From: an uncultured Granulosicoccaceae bacterium
GTDB taxonomy: Bacteria; Pseudomonadota; Gammaproteobacteria; Granulosicoccales; Granulosicoccaceae
NCBI GenBank assembly: GCA_937922945.1
Contig: CAKZUP010000109.1
Span: forward strand, 1 to 52,347
Direction: 5' to 3'
DNA length: 52,347 nucleotides
Below, one piece after another: positions 1 through 8,542 of the stretch. Below the pieces are notes generated by a model. That model saw only the letters and a program-made list of their open reading frames with translations. It searched no databases and had not been told where the DNA came from. The translations under genes and the position numbers were made by a program. How positions within the stretch are numbered: position 1 is the stretch's first letter; each line of letters opens with the position of its first letter.

Positions 1-38
1 CTATGGCAATTATTCGATATAAGTTGAAATAATGCCAT

Positions 39-1061
39 ATGAAAAATGCCATTTTGTCTGAAAATAATGACAATAAGTACCATCGTTCAGCAAAGCCGTC
101 AGGTTTGAAAGTGGTGGCGCTGGTTTACGATGGTTTGTGTACGTTTGAATACGGCATTGCGGCTGAAGTTTTTGGGCTGTCGCGACCTGAGCTCGGTCGG
201 CAGATTTACCAGTTCTCTTCGGTGGCACTTGAATCGAAATCGATGCAAGCTGCAGGTGGGTTAACGGTTAAAGCAACTGGCACCCTGGCTGATTTGAAGG
301 CAGCGCACACTATAGTTATTCCAGGCTGGCGTGGTAAAGATGAGCCCGTGCCGGCAGTCTTCTGCCATCAATTACAACAAGCCTATCGCCGTGGCGCAAG
401 ATTATTGTCGATATGTTCAGGTGGTTACGTTTTGGCAGCAGCCGGGTTGCTGGAACAGAAAAAAGTCACCACCCACTGGCGTTATGCAGAGCACATGAAG
501 TCTGCTTACCCAAATATAGTGTTGCAACAGAATCATCTGTACGTCGATTGCGAGAATATCGTTACCTCTGCTGGTAGTTCAGCAGGGATAGATGCGTGTT
601 TGTACTTGGTAAGATGCGACTACGGTGCAAAAATTGCCAATTCGGTAGCGAGACGATTGGTTATGCACTCCCATCGTCAGGGCAATCAAATTCAGTTTAT
701 CGATCAACCTGTCCCCAAGTCGGATGAAGATGACAGGCTTTCAGCTTTGATGCAAACACTGCGTAGCGATTTAGCAAGCCCACATCATATAAGCGCATTG
801 GCTAAATCGGTCAGCATGTCTACGCGAACGTTTCAGCGTCGTTTTCTGTCATTAACCGGTATCCCGGTTATGAAGTGGTTAACACAGGAACGCATTCTAC
901 GCGCTTGTCAATTGCTGGAATCTACCGATCTGTCAATCGATGTTATCAGTGAACAGGTTGGCTTCAAGGGGTCTGATTCGATGCGCTATCACTTTCGAGA
1001 ATCTCTGGCATTGAGCCCTGCGGAGTACCGACGGCGATTCAGCGAAATTTCTTTTTGTTAG
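39..1061 (+). CDS. GlxA/FtrA-type AraC-family transcriptional regulator
   Basis: This 340-residue protein has two parts. Residues about 22-200 form a DJ-1/PfpI-like domain: it opens with VALVYDGLCTFEYGIA and carries a cysteine elbow, SICSGG, at C126. Residues about 235-335 form an AraC-type double helix-turn-helix, with the typical TRTFQRRF and LSPAEYRRRF segments. GlxA-family members are cytoplasmic regulators whose PfpI-like part is thought to sense a small ligand; the opening motif is most like the FtrA branch. The ATG at 39 is the first usable start, and the window edge hides any distal promoter. The stop overlaps the stop of the convergent DadA-like gene by 4 bases. A role in controlling amino-acid or amine use is only a guess from that neighbour. 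Confidence 0.93.
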   Translation: MKNAILSENNDNKYHRSAKPSGLKVVALVYDGLCTFEYGIAAEVFGLSRPELGRQIYQFSSVALESKSMQAAGGLTVKATGTLADLKAAHTIVIPGWRGKDEPVPAVFCHQLQQAYRRGARLLSICSGGYVLAAAGLLEQKKVTTHWRYAEHMKSAYPNIVLQQNHLYVDCENIVTSAGSSAGIDACLYLVRCDYGAKIANSVARRLVMHSHRQGNQIQFIDQPVPKSDEDDRLSALMQTLRSDLASPHHISALAKSVSMSTRTFQRRFLSLTGIPVMKWLTQERILRACQLLESTDLSIDVISEQVGFKGSDSMRYHFRESLALSPAEYRRRFSEISFC

Positions 1062-2338
1062 CTTCGAGCCCAAATCGGTTTTCGGCGAACCGTACTTTGA
1101 ACGTAGCGTGCCGGGTCGAAAGGTTTGACATCGATATCACTGGCCTCGTTGCTAATGAGTTCCGCGACAATTTTTCCGGTAATCGGGCCTGTCATTAATC
1201 CAATGTGCTGATGCCCGAAGGCAACCCAGACATTGTCGTGGTTAGGCGTTTTGCCAATTGCTGGCAGGCTGTCCGGTAGGGTGGGCCGATTACCTTGCCA
1301 GACAGGATCATCCGTTTGCGAGCCTAAGTCGATGGCTTCTTTTATCGAAGGCAGTACTTGTTTCAGCTGTGAATGGTTTGGTTCTGCGTCTCGGTGATCT
1401 AAGTCAACGCCAGTAGTTATACGCAAACCCAGCTCCATCGGGCTCATTATAAAACCTGATTGAACATCATGAACCGATCTACCCAGTGAGGCATTGTTTT
1501 CAAGTTTATAGTGCGCATGATAACCGCGCTCAACACACAGTGGTACCGAGTACTGCAGCATGGCCAGAATGTCGTCGCTCCAGGGGCCTGCGGCAATAAG
1601 CAACTGGTCTGATTCCACTGGTTGCGAATCTGTTCTGCATATAATGCGATCTGCACGGCTTTCAATCGATTGGATTGAGGCTTTAACTATCGTTCCACCA
1701 TCGCTGACAAACTGTTCGGCGTATTCTGTTAGCAGTGCGCCGGGGTTGTTGATGCAGGCAGCGCCGGAAAGTAAATAGCCAGATGAATAGATAGGTTTAA
1801 GCGATGGTTCCAGATCATGGACTTCATCGGCATTCAGCTTCTGCCCCGGTATATTAAATCGTTTGAGCTGTGTCGCATCGTAGGAGTCTTCAGTAAAACC
1901 TGGCTCGTTTCTGTAAACGCGAAGCCAGCCTTTTTCGCTTAATCGGTGCGAGTTGCCGGCGCGTTGCATGAATGCTTTGTGCTCGTCTAGTGAGGCGGAA
2001 GTAAGAGAGAATAGGGCTTGTGCTGTTTTGTCCGTTTTTCGAGTCTTACTGTTTTGCAAAAATTGCAGAGCCCAGGAAAAATTCTTCAGCACATGTTTGA
2101 TGTTGTAACGCAAATGAGGTTTATCGTTTTTCAGATAAGAAGCCAGTGATGCATGCATGGCCGGGCTGTTAAGCGGGACCATAGAGCCACTGTTTATAAC
2201 ACCTGCGTTACCATACGAGGTTTCTCTAGCAGGTTCTTTTCGATCAATAAGTGTTACGTTCCATCCGCGTTGCTGCAAATGAATGGCGCTCGAAATACCA
2301 ATAGAGCCAGCGCCGATAACGCTAATGGATTTTGACAT
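1058..2338 (-). CDS. DadA-like FAD-dependent D-amino acid dehydrogenase/oxidase
   Basis: This 426-residue flavoprotein starts with a Rossmann dinucleotide-binding loop (VIGAGSIGISSA, residues 7-18), followed by a basic/acidic end of strand 2 and the ETSYGNAGVI segment typical of DadA-like enzymes. The C-terminal part has the usual W.G.RP..PDS.P.IG and GH...G..TGP stretches that close the FAD site. The family oxidatively deaminates D-amino acids, or closely related secondary amines, and passes electrons to the quinone pool or O2. There is no signal peptide, so it is cytoplasmic or membrane-associated. It converges on the GlxA-type regulator and has no operon partner. The exact substrate (D-amino acid, sarcosine or hydroxyproline type) cannot be told from sequence. 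Confidence 0.9.
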   Translation of the reverse strand: MSKSISVIGAGSIGISSAIHLQQRGWNVTLIDRKEPARETSYGNAGVINSGSMVPLNSPAMHASLASYLKNDKPHLRYNIKHVLKNFSWALQFLQNSKTRKTDKTAQALFSLTSASLDEHKAFMQRAGNSHRLSEKGWLRVYRNEPGFTEDSYDATQLKRFNIPGQKLNADEVHDLEPSLKPIYSSGYLLSGAACINNPGALLTEYAEQFVSDGGTIVKASIQSIESRADRIICRTDSQPVESDQLLIAAGPWSDDILAMLQYSVPLCVERGYHAHYKLENNASLGRSVHDVQSGFIMSPMELGLRITTGVDLDHRDAEPNHSQLKQVLPSIKEAIDLGSQTDDPVWQGNRPTLPDSLPAIGKTPNHDNVWVAFGHQHIGLMTGPITGKIVAELISNEASDIDVKPFDPARYVQSTVRRKPIWARS

Positions 2339-2409
2339 GGGTCGGGTATGTCCTGCGTGGTCAGAACATAGATAGTAAACAAACGCGCTCTTCTAGCCAA
2401 CCAAAAAAT

Positions 2410-2455
2410 AAAGCTCGGTTAGCCTGCACATTAATGTGCGTGTTAACCGGGCTTT
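2410..2455 (-). terminator. Rho-independent terminator of the L,D-transpeptidase gene
   Basis: A long near-perfect inverted repeat has outer arms AAAGC-CGGTTA and TAACCG-GCTTT and inner arms GCACAT and ATGTGC around a TA loop. On the minus strand it is followed by ATTTTTTGG, a U-rich tail. It lies 32 bases past the stop of the gene ending at 2487. Confidence 0.8.
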
Positions 2456-2486
2456 AGGTTGTTGCAAGTAAAGCGTCAGACTTGAC

Positions 2487-4154
2487 TTATAGCTCGTATT
2501 GTTCTGCCAATACGGTAACCGGACGAGACTTCAGCGTGGAAAGCAGGGTTTTCTTGCTGTGCAAGCCGGCTAACAGCGCTTTGTTGTTTTTGTACACATC
2601 CTTTCTTTTATTGAGTTTTCCATCATCATCAACCCACGCAGTAAAATAGCTGATGTGCGTTGGCGTCTTCTGGCTTAGTCGCACGCGCGTGGTTTCTTTT
2701 TTCTGCAGTAGCGATTCGGTCTCTTCCGGAGTCTTTCCATCCAGCTGCAATAACAGGCTACCCAAGCGAAATGGGTCGCTGAGTCGTATGCAACCATGGC
2801 TGTACGCTCTATCGGTTTTAGCGAATAGTTTTTTAGCCTGTGTATCGTGCATGTAGATCGCGTACTTGTTTGGCATGAGTATCTTGATGTCACCTAAAGC
2901 GTTGCCCTTTCCTGCCCGTTGTCGCAGCACATACGGAAACGGCTTTTTGTCAAAGTCCGCTCTGGTGACTTGCGATCGTGGTACCTGGATTAACTTGCCT
3001 GCTTCCCAACGAAAGAAATCCATTCGTTCGGATTCAAGATAGCCTGGTTTTTTGAGTTCCAATGGAATTAATTCGTTGTTCGTGATGCTTGCCGGGACAG
3101 TCCAGGTTGGAGCAACTTCGACAAATTCAGCACCCTTGCTGAAAATAGGGGTGTTATGCTTTTTTGAACCAACGACAACGGGCATATCAACAATGCGTTG
3201 ATCGCCATTCATCATGGTTAGGGTATAAGAAGGCACATTAATCAGTATGTGGCGTTCACCCAGCTCTCTTGGCATCCAACGCCAGCGCTCAAGATTCATT
3301 GCAACTTCTTTGATGTCATCATCGACCGTTGCGTTTAATGCGACAACGGTACTTTCGTTCAGATCTCCGGTGTCAGTTATACCGTGGCGAGTCTGAACGG
3401 CTTTTAGGGCTTCCACGACATCTTTGCCATAATAAATCCCGAGTGAGCTGTCGTCATCAAGGTCACCGGTTTCTTTCAGGCGTGCGCGAAGATCGATTAT
3501 GGATGCGTGTTCGGTTTTAGGTTTAACTGACTCGATAAATTGCACTTTTGTTCTTATTGCACCGGAGTCGCGCTCTTCAAGCAATTCGCGCATGTGATTG
3601 ACCAATTTGCGGTATTCCGGTGTTGAAGGCGTGAGTTCTGTTAGCAGATCGCGAACCGTCGCCTCTCCTGAATGCAATTGACTCAGTAAGCTTGCGGTAT
3701 CGACTTTTGGTGCAGCTCGAAACAGGTTTTTCTGTGTTTTCTGTGCATCAAGAACTCCGCGGCCCAGATCACGAGCGAACCGCACGAATGTTTTATCCAG
3801 ACGTTTTGATAAAGATTTACGATCTTTTTTAAGCGATTCAGAATTCGGATCGTCAAAGTTTTCACTTTTTACAACGAACGATTCCAATTCATGTTCTAAA
3901 ATATCCAGTTCATAGGAGTCCGGATTCAATCCGTGTGATTCCGAATTGGCTATGGCGTTGACCAGAGCGTCGGCATTGTGATGTAACCCAGCGTGCGTAA
4001 TCCATGCGCCAGTGGGTTTTTTTTCAGTTAATGCGGCACTCATATCAGCGGTGTTTGCCGAGGCGGCATTTAAATTCGTATAAGTCATTACAGCTGCTAC
4101 CATCATTAGAGCTGTAAGAAAACGCCTCGCGAGAAATTTGTATTTGGAGTGCAT
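2487..4154 (-). CDS. Secreted L,D-transpeptidase (LdtD/YcbB-like) with peptidoglycan-binding domain
   Basis: This 555-residue protein has an N-terminal signal peptide (basic ARRFLTA, hydrophobic ALMMVAAVM, small residues before about position 32). A scaffold region comes next, then a PG_binding_1-type segment (YGKDVVEALKAVQTRHGI) at about 238-280, and a YkuD catalytic domain at about 300-480. The catalytic motif is SHGCIRLSDP, with H453, C455 and R457. Size and domain order match LdtD/YcbB, which makes 3-3 cross-links between meso-diaminopimelate residues in the periplasm. A unique terminator follows the gene. Upstream, divergently, lies another secreted peptidoglycan-binding protein, so this is a cell-wall locus. 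The family name is secure; which Ldt paralogue it is remains an inference. Confidence 0.93.
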   Translation of the reverse strand: MHSKYKFLARRFLTALMMVAAVMTYTNLNAASANTADMSAALTEKKPTGAWITHAGLHHNADALVNAIANSESHGLNPDSYELDILEHELESFVVKSENFDDPNSESLKKDRKSLSKRLDKTFVRFARDLGRGVLDAQKTQKNLFRAAPKVDTASLLSQLHSGEATVRDLLTELTPSTPEYRKLVNHMRELLEERDSGAIRTKVQFIESVKPKTEHASIIDLRARLKETGDLDDDSSLGIYYGKDVVEALKAVQTRHGITDTGDLNESTVVALNATVDDDIKEVAMNLERWRWMPRELGERHILINVPSYTLTMMNGDQRIVDMPVVVGSKKHNTPIFSKGAEFVEVAPTWTVPASITNNELIPLELKKPGYLESERMDFFRWEAGKLIQVPRSQVTRADFDKKPFPYVLRQRAGKGNALGDIKILMPNKYAIYMHDTQAKKLFAKTDRAYSHGCIRLSDPFRLGSLLLQLDGKTPEETESLLQKKETTRVRLSQKTPTHISYFTAWVDDDGKLNKRKDVYKNNKALLAGLHSKKTLLSTLKSRPVTVLAEQYEL

Positions 4155-4386
4155 GTCCGATTTCGGTTGTTGTAGTTATTGGATCGGTGCGAGACATCAG
4201 CGCAGATTGAATGCGTTGTTGATGTACAGGCTTCATGCAAGAAGAGCGTCATGTTGATAATTTCCTTGATGGGCTCTTTGCTAAACATGCGATGTAATAA
4301 ACAGTTGGATTGGCACGGTTTTTCCTGTTTTTTGACCTGTGCCCGAATCCATCGGGATCAATGAATTAAAAGTGGAGCAGTGAGTT

Positions 4387-5799
4387 ATGGCCAATCTAGG
4401 CAATAAGCGATTGATTTCAGCGGGGATTCCCGCGCTTTTTTGCGGTCTAATGGCCGTCGACGCCTCGGCGCAAAGCAAGCCAATGGTCGCTGAGATTTTG
4501 CCGCCAGCAAAAAGCGGCGAGTGTTACGCAAAAGTGAGCGTGCCAGCGAAATACAGCACTGAGCAGGTAGACGTACTTCTGAAAGAGCCAACCGAGCGCT
4601 TCCAGATAACACCTGCAGCATTCGATAACCGCACCAAGCGTGTCATGACGCGAGAAGCTTCAAGCACGCTGAAAGCGATTCAGCCGGTGTTGGAAGTAGA
4701 GAAAGATAATTTTCTGGTAGCGCCTGCGAGAACTCGCTGGGTACGCGATTCTCTGAAGGGCAAAATCCCGTTGAGTGATGGCGAGAAGCGCGATCTGAGC
4801 TCTGCTGGCGTGAAAATAGAAGATGTACCGGTAGGCAGTTGCTTATATGAGCATTACACAGAGGAATCCATTAAACAGATCCCTAATCGTGTATTGATTA
4901 GTGAGGCGACTGAAAAGCTTTCAACTGTACCAGCCAAGTACCGTAAAGGCACTGAGAGTGTGCTGGTTAAACCTGCGTACAAGCGTTTAATTGAAGTACC
5001 AGCGGTGTTCAAAAAGAAGCAAGATCGCGTATTGATAGAGGCTGCGCATTCAGTATGGCAAAAAGGTACTGGCCCAATTCAGAAAATTGATAATCAGACT
5101 GGCGAGATCATGTGTCGTATCGATGTACCAGCAAAATACGAAACAGTCGATGTCGACGTAATAGCAACCGCACCGCTAGTGACCAGTGTTTCTGAGAAGC
5201 CGGAATACAAAACCATCAACATCGAAAAGCTTGAAGCCGATGCAGCAGAAAAGCGTGAGCCAGTTGCTGCTGAATTCAAAACCATGAACAAAGAGCAAAT
5301 TCAAAGCCCGGGTGGTTTTACCTGGCTGGCTAAGCGCTCTAGTGGTGCCGATGGTACGCCAACTGGCCGTGTAGTTTGTCATCAAGGTATTCCTGCAAAG
5401 CAGATTGCTTACGAGCGCACCGTTGTCAAAACGGCTGGCCGGTTCGAACGCACCAAAGTGGAAGCGACGTATGAAAATGTTGATGTGACAGAGCTTGTAT
5501 CTGATGCGCGCAGTGTGAAAATTCCAGTACCAGGCGTTAACAGCAAGGTTGAGCGCCGCACCAAAATCGAAGACTCGCGATTCGAGTGGCAGTCGGTATT
5601 GTGTGAAACCAACACAACCGGTGATGTTATCAGCAGGCTACAGGCAGCGCTGAAAGAAGAAGGCTATCCGGTTGGTGCAGTAGATGGCGTATTAGGCCGA
5701 GGTACATTAAACGCACTTGAGCAGTATCAGCGTAAAAACAAGCTGGCCGAAGGTGGCGTTACAATGGAATCAATGAAAGCTCTGGGTGTTGAACTGTAA
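4387..5799 (+). CDS. Secreted modular protein with C-terminal peptidoglycan-binding domain
   Basis: This 470-residue protein starts with a signal peptide (cleavage expected near ASA-Q at 28-29). The bulk consists of four loosely repeated modules. Each has a Cys followed by a VPAKY-like turn and alternating beta-type strands, and ends near a Trp. Mature cysteines are at 46, 152, 243, 331 and 406, and tryptophans at 118, 224, 313 and 401. Residues about 410-468 form a PG_binding_1-type fold (ISRLQAALKEEGYPVGAVDG). The start at 4387 has an SD-like GGAG at 4373. It probably sits in the periplasm bound to murein. The repeat region is not a family I can name. It is divergent from the L,D-transpeptidase across 232 bases that must hold both promoters, though I could not assign them. 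Confidence 0.88.
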   Translation: MANLGNKRLISAGIPALFCGLMAVDASAQSKPMVAEILPPAKSGECYAKVSVPAKYSTEQVDVLLKEPTERFQITPAAFDNRTKRVMTREASSTLKAIQPVLEVEKDNFLVAPARTRWVRDSLKGKIPLSDGEKRDLSSAGVKIEDVPVGSCLYEHYTEESIKQIPNRVLISEATEKLSTVPAKYRKGTESVLVKPAYKRLIEVPAVFKKKQDRVLIEAAHSVWQKGTGPIQKIDNQTGEIMCRIDVPAKYETVDVDVIATAPLVTSVSEKPEYKTINIEKLEADAAEKREPVAAEFKTMNKEQIQSPGGFTWLAKRSSGADGTPTGRVVCHQGIPAKQIAYERTVVKTAGRFERTKVEATYENVDVTELVSDARSVKIPVPGVNSKVERRTKIEDSRFEWQSVLCETNTTGDVISRLQAALKEEGYPVGAVDGVLGRGTLNALEQYQRKNKLAEGGVTMESMKALGVEL

Positions 5800-5862
5800 G
5801 TCAGTCACTTTCATGTAGAAGCTAGTAGTTGGTTTACAGCCTTAGAGGCTATAAGAAGAAAG

Positions 5863-5887
5863 GGCGCTCATTTGAGCGCCTTTTTTT
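5863..5887 (+). terminator. Rho-independent terminator
   Basis: A perfect 8-bp stem, GGCGCTCA-TT-TGAGCGCC, is followed by seven T residues, 63 bases after the stop at 5799. The other strand also reads a U-rich tail (CTTTCTTCTT), so it may serve the convergent gene at 5933 as well. Confidence 0.9.
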
Positions 5888-5932
5888 AGTTGAACAAATT
5901 TAGTTGAACAAATACTGTTGTTGAAACTGCGT

Positions 5933-6667
5933 TCACATAATAAAAAGCATCCATAACGACATACCGACCATCATCAGGTTTTCAGTGAGCGACACAAAAC
6001 CCAATGGCACACGGCTGTCGCCGAGGCATGCGCATTTTATCTCGCGTTTGTCGATGTAAACAGCCTTAATAACACTTATTGTTCCTATACTGGCAACAAT
6101 AAGCGTTAGTGGTGCTGCGAGCCAGATAAGCGCTCCTGCCAGCATTAATAATCCTGCGCCTGCTTCCACAAAAGGGTAGATGTAACCATAACGAACCCAC
6201 TTTTGTGCGAGTAAATCGTAGTTTAAAAACATGGTTGAAAACTTTTCTAAGTCTTGCAGTTTTTGCAAGCCAAGCAGAACCATGGCGATAGATATGAACC
6301 ATGAAATGGTTTGAGGGACGAACACTCGTCCGTTAATTAACCATGTTAGCGAAATCGCCAATGCTGCAGCGATACTGAATAAAGCGATAACCGGTGTGTA
6401 GGTCACCGCATTGTCGTCTGCAACAGGGGCGCCGAGTAGTTCGCTTAAATCGTCATATCCGCCGATTCTTTCGTTATCGATAAATATTTGCGGTGTGGTT
6501 TTTACACCATGCTTCGCTTTAAATTCATCTACCTGTTCGCGACTTGTTAGAGTCTGGTCATCGACGTTATAGCCATGTCGGGTTAGTAAGTCTTTGGATT
6601 TTAATCCGAATGGACACATGTGGTCTGTCATTTCCATTCGATAAAGCGTGGCGTTTTTTGCTTTCAT
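5933..6667 (-). CDS. Glutaredoxin domain fused to MauE-type membrane domain
   Basis: Residues 1-80 of this 244-residue protein form a glutaredoxin fold. The redox loop is MCPFGLKS, with one cysteine followed by PFG instead of a CPYC pair. The cis-proline loop TTPQIFID and the GGYDDL glutathione-site loop are present. Residues about 90-244 hold about four or five membrane segments of the MauE/DoxX type, with a CACLG motif between helices and the LGFVSLTEN segment shared by MauE relatives. MauE-type proteins help make disulphides or mature periplasmic redox proteins. A thiol relay across the inner membrane is therefore plausible but inferred. SD GAGGAAAG lies just upstream of the ATG. The promoter region carries MerR-like dyads and the gene appears to be a single unit. 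Confidence 0.85.
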   Translation of the reverse strand: MKAKNATLYRMEMTDHMCPFGLKSKDLLTRHGYNVDDQTLTSREQVDEFKAKHGVKTTPQIFIDNERIGGYDDLSELLGAPVADDNAVTYTPVIALFSIAAALAISLTWLINGRVFVPQTISWFISIAMVLLGLQKLQDLEKFSTMFLNYDLLAQKWVRYGYIYPFVEAGAGLLMLAGALIWLAAPLTLIVASIGTISVIKAVYIDKREIKCACLGDSRVPLGFVSLTENLMMVGMSLWMLFIM

Positions 6668-6692
6668 TCGACTTTCCTCAATGCCTTGCTAA

Positions 6693-6734
6693 TAGATACT
6701 ATGGTCATAGTAAGGGCGTTCAATATTTTGAACG
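6693..6734 (-). promoter_or_regulatory. Putative MerR-type promoter with two adjacent palindromes
   Basis: Reading leftward, a -35-like TTGAAC (6718-6723) and a -10-like TATCTA (6693-6698) are separated by 19 bases instead of 17. The spacer holds most of a 7-bp-arm dyad, TACTATGGTCATAGTA (6697-6712). A second dyad, CGTTCAATATTTTGAACG (6717-6734), overlaps the -35. A long spacer with a dyad inside it is the hallmark of MerR/SoxR/ZntR-controlled promoters. No MerR gene is in the window, so the regulator is unknown. Confidence 0.55.
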
Positions 6735-6763
6735 AGACGCTTGGTAAACTCATTGATTCCTGT

Positions 6764-7189
6764 TCACAATAGCATCCTGAGTTTTTCCAGATACGCCATT
6801 TCATCGGGCGCGCGACCTTGTCTCTGCGCATCCCATAAAAATTCACCAAGACAATCAATCATCAAGTGTTCTACTTCGTGGCCGTCTTGGTGTTTAAGCA
6901 ATAGTGATCTGGTTACACTGGCGATGCCTTTAGGGCGGTCTGTGCCCACTTGTTCCCGCAGTGCCAAGTGCAGGCTTAAATGCAGGAACGGGTTGAGTGT
7001 GCCGTGTTCTGGTGTGTAGTCTGAATCGATAGCATCCGGGTTTTCAATGAGCGCGTGGTATTCTGGATGGTCTTCAAGCAAACTAACCACCTGTTTTTCC
7101 ATGGGTTCCAACTCTGCATTCTGACGGTGTTTCATCCACGCGTTATAGAACATCTGTCGCATGCGTTTTCTGTCTTGGGTAAATAACAT
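6764..7189 (-). CDS. DUF1841 family protein
   Basis: This 141-residue soluble protein matches the DUF1841 pattern. It has an N-terminal R..R..FYNAW helix, then HPEYHALI, then the family signature NPFLHLSLHLALREQ, followed by DRPKGI and the histidine-rich helix H.VEHLMIDCLGEFLWDAQR. Several conserved His and Glu residues could bind metal, but no function is established for the family. It starts 5 bases after the rnfE stop and therefore is most likely the last gene of the rnf transcript. That is the place nth takes in Escherichia coli. A gap of about 100 bases separates it from the glutaredoxin-MauE gene. Confidence 0.9.
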   Translation of the reverse strand: MLFTQDRKRMRQMFYNAWMKHRQNAELEPMEKQVVSLLEDHPEYHALIENPDAIDSDYTPEHGTLNPFLHLSLHLALREQVGTDRPKGIASVTRSLLLKHQDGHEVEHLMIDCLGEFLWDAQRQGRAPDEMAYLEKLRMLL

Positions 7190-7194
7190 GATAA

Positions 7195-7863
7195 TCAGGA
7201 GCTCTCGTTTGTGGTCACAAGCATGGTGTCTATTTTGTTTTTAAGCGCAACAATTAACCCCAGCCCGATAAACGCACCTGGTGGTAGAAGTGCCAGCAGC
7301 ATGCCGTGTTGCTCGCTGAAAAAACGCAAGTGCCAGTCATTTGCCATTGATCCGAATAAATGAGCGCTGTCTGTTAGCAGGCTACCTTGACCGATTATTT
7401 CTCGCGCGCCACCAAGCGCCACCAGAACCAACAGAAAGCCAAGGCCCATAGCCACACCATCGATGGCGGCATGACGAACTGGATTTCTTGCCGCGAACGC
7501 TTCGGCTCTGCCTAAAATAAGGCAGTTTGTCACTATCAAAGGAAGAAAAATGCCAAGGCTGATGTACAGATCTGGTAGCCAGGCCTGGGTTACGAGTTCG
7601 ATCACTGTCACTGTGGTGGCAATGATTAAAACGTACATGGGAATGCGAACGGCTTGAGGTAGCATGCCTTGCGCACACGACACAATGGTATTGGATACAA
7701 CCAGTGTGAGTAGGGTGGCAAGCCCAAGAGAAATACCGTTTATCAGCGTATTGCTTACAGCAAGTAGTGGGCATAGTCCAAGCAACTTCACCATGCCTGG
7801 ATTTTCAGACCAAAGCCCCTGCTTGATGAGTTGTTGATAGTTGCTTGTATCGACACTGCTCAT
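7195..7863 (-). CDS. rnfE: Rnf electron transport complex subunit RnfE
   Basis: This is a 222-residue polytopic inner-membrane protein with about six helices. The N-terminal NPGMVKLLGLCPLLAVSNT and the later PLIVTNCLILGRAEAFA are the conserved cysteine-bearing helices that RnfE shares with NqrD and RnfA. Together these subunits hold an iron centre in the membrane, and the complex couples ferredoxin:NAD electron transfer to Na+ or H+ movement. The gene is sixth in the rnfABCDGE order, 70 bases after rnfG. The acidic C-terminal tail NESS is short. Confidence 0.96.
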   Translation of the reverse strand: MSSVDTSNYQQLIKQGLWSENPGMVKLLGLCPLLAVSNTLINGISLGLATLLTLVVSNTIVSCAQGMLPQAVRIPMYVLIIATTVTVIELVTQAWLPDLYISLGIFLPLIVTNCLILGRAEAFAARNPVRHAAIDGVAMGLGFLLVLVALGGAREIIGQGSLLTDSAHLFGSMANDWHLRFFSEQHGMLLALLPPGAFIGLGLIVALKNKIDTMLVTTNESS

Positions 7864-7933
7864 GGTTTTTAAAATTTAATCCTTCTACGCTGTACGTAAC
7901 AGTTACTAATAAACAATTTCTATCTAAAGTAAT

Positions 7934-8542
7934 TCAGTTTGCAAAAATATTGTCTTTTTCAATTTGGTACCAGCTGGCAACACGGTAGACAGCGTTAACC
8001 ACAGCGCGTGGTGTTATCGTCGCCCCCGTGAATTGATCAAACTGGCCGCCGTCTTTTTTAACCTTCCAATCGTAGGCTTGCGTTGTACGCAGTGAGAGAC
8101 CATCAAATGCTCTAATCCAATCGGAGCGAGAGAGATCAATGTCGTCTCCGAGTCCAGGAGTTTCCATGTGATTGGTTACCCGAACACCAACAATGTCGCC
8201 ATCCATGTTTAAGCCTATCAGTAAATCAATATTGCCATTGTATCCATCGGGAGCTGTTGCGGAAACGACAGCACCGGATGGCACTCCCTGGTTTCTTGCG
8301 CGGTATATGATTTTCGGTGTCTGGCTTCCCAACGCAGAATCGGTTAATTCAATGGTGTCACGTGATGGCTGATTGGTGTAGCTCTGTGGTTCGAATAACT
8401 CGATTAACTTTGCTTCCAGCTCGCGCTGTTCGGTTGTGCGGATGGCATCACGCGTGCCGAGATAAGTCATGACAATAATCGCGATAGATATCGTTGCCAC
8501 TGAACCTAATATCAAGCCTTGTTTCAGTTCATTGGATTTCAT
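7934..8542 (-). CDS. rnfG: Rnf electron transport complex subunit RnfG
   Basis: RnfG is a single-span protein (membrane helix about residues 9-29) with a periplasmic FMN-binding domain. The covalent flavin site is the threonine in the F-TGATITP motif near the C-terminus, where the flavin is attached by phosphoester through ApbE. I place the start at the ATG at 8542 because it overlaps the rnfD stop as ATGA, a usual coupling signal. An upstream ATG at 8590 would add 16 residues inside rnfD. The chosen form has 202 residues, a normal length. The enzyme that would attach the flavin, ApbE, is not encoded in this window. Confidence 0.95.
   Translation of the reverse strand: MKSNELKQGLILGSVATISIAIIVMTYLGTRDAIRTTEQRELEAKLIELFEPQSYTNQPSRDTIELTDSALGSQTPKIIYRARNQGVPSGAVVSATAPDGYNGNIDLLIGLNMDGDIVGVRVTNHMETPGLGDDIDLSRSDWIRAFDGLSLRTTQAYDWKVKKDGGQFDQFTGATITPRAVVNAVYRVASWYQIEKDNIFAN

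Noticed and set aside
5887..5913. Short direct repeat TTTAGTTGAACAAAT after a terminator
   Set aside because: Two copies only, probably a small local duplication with no visible role.
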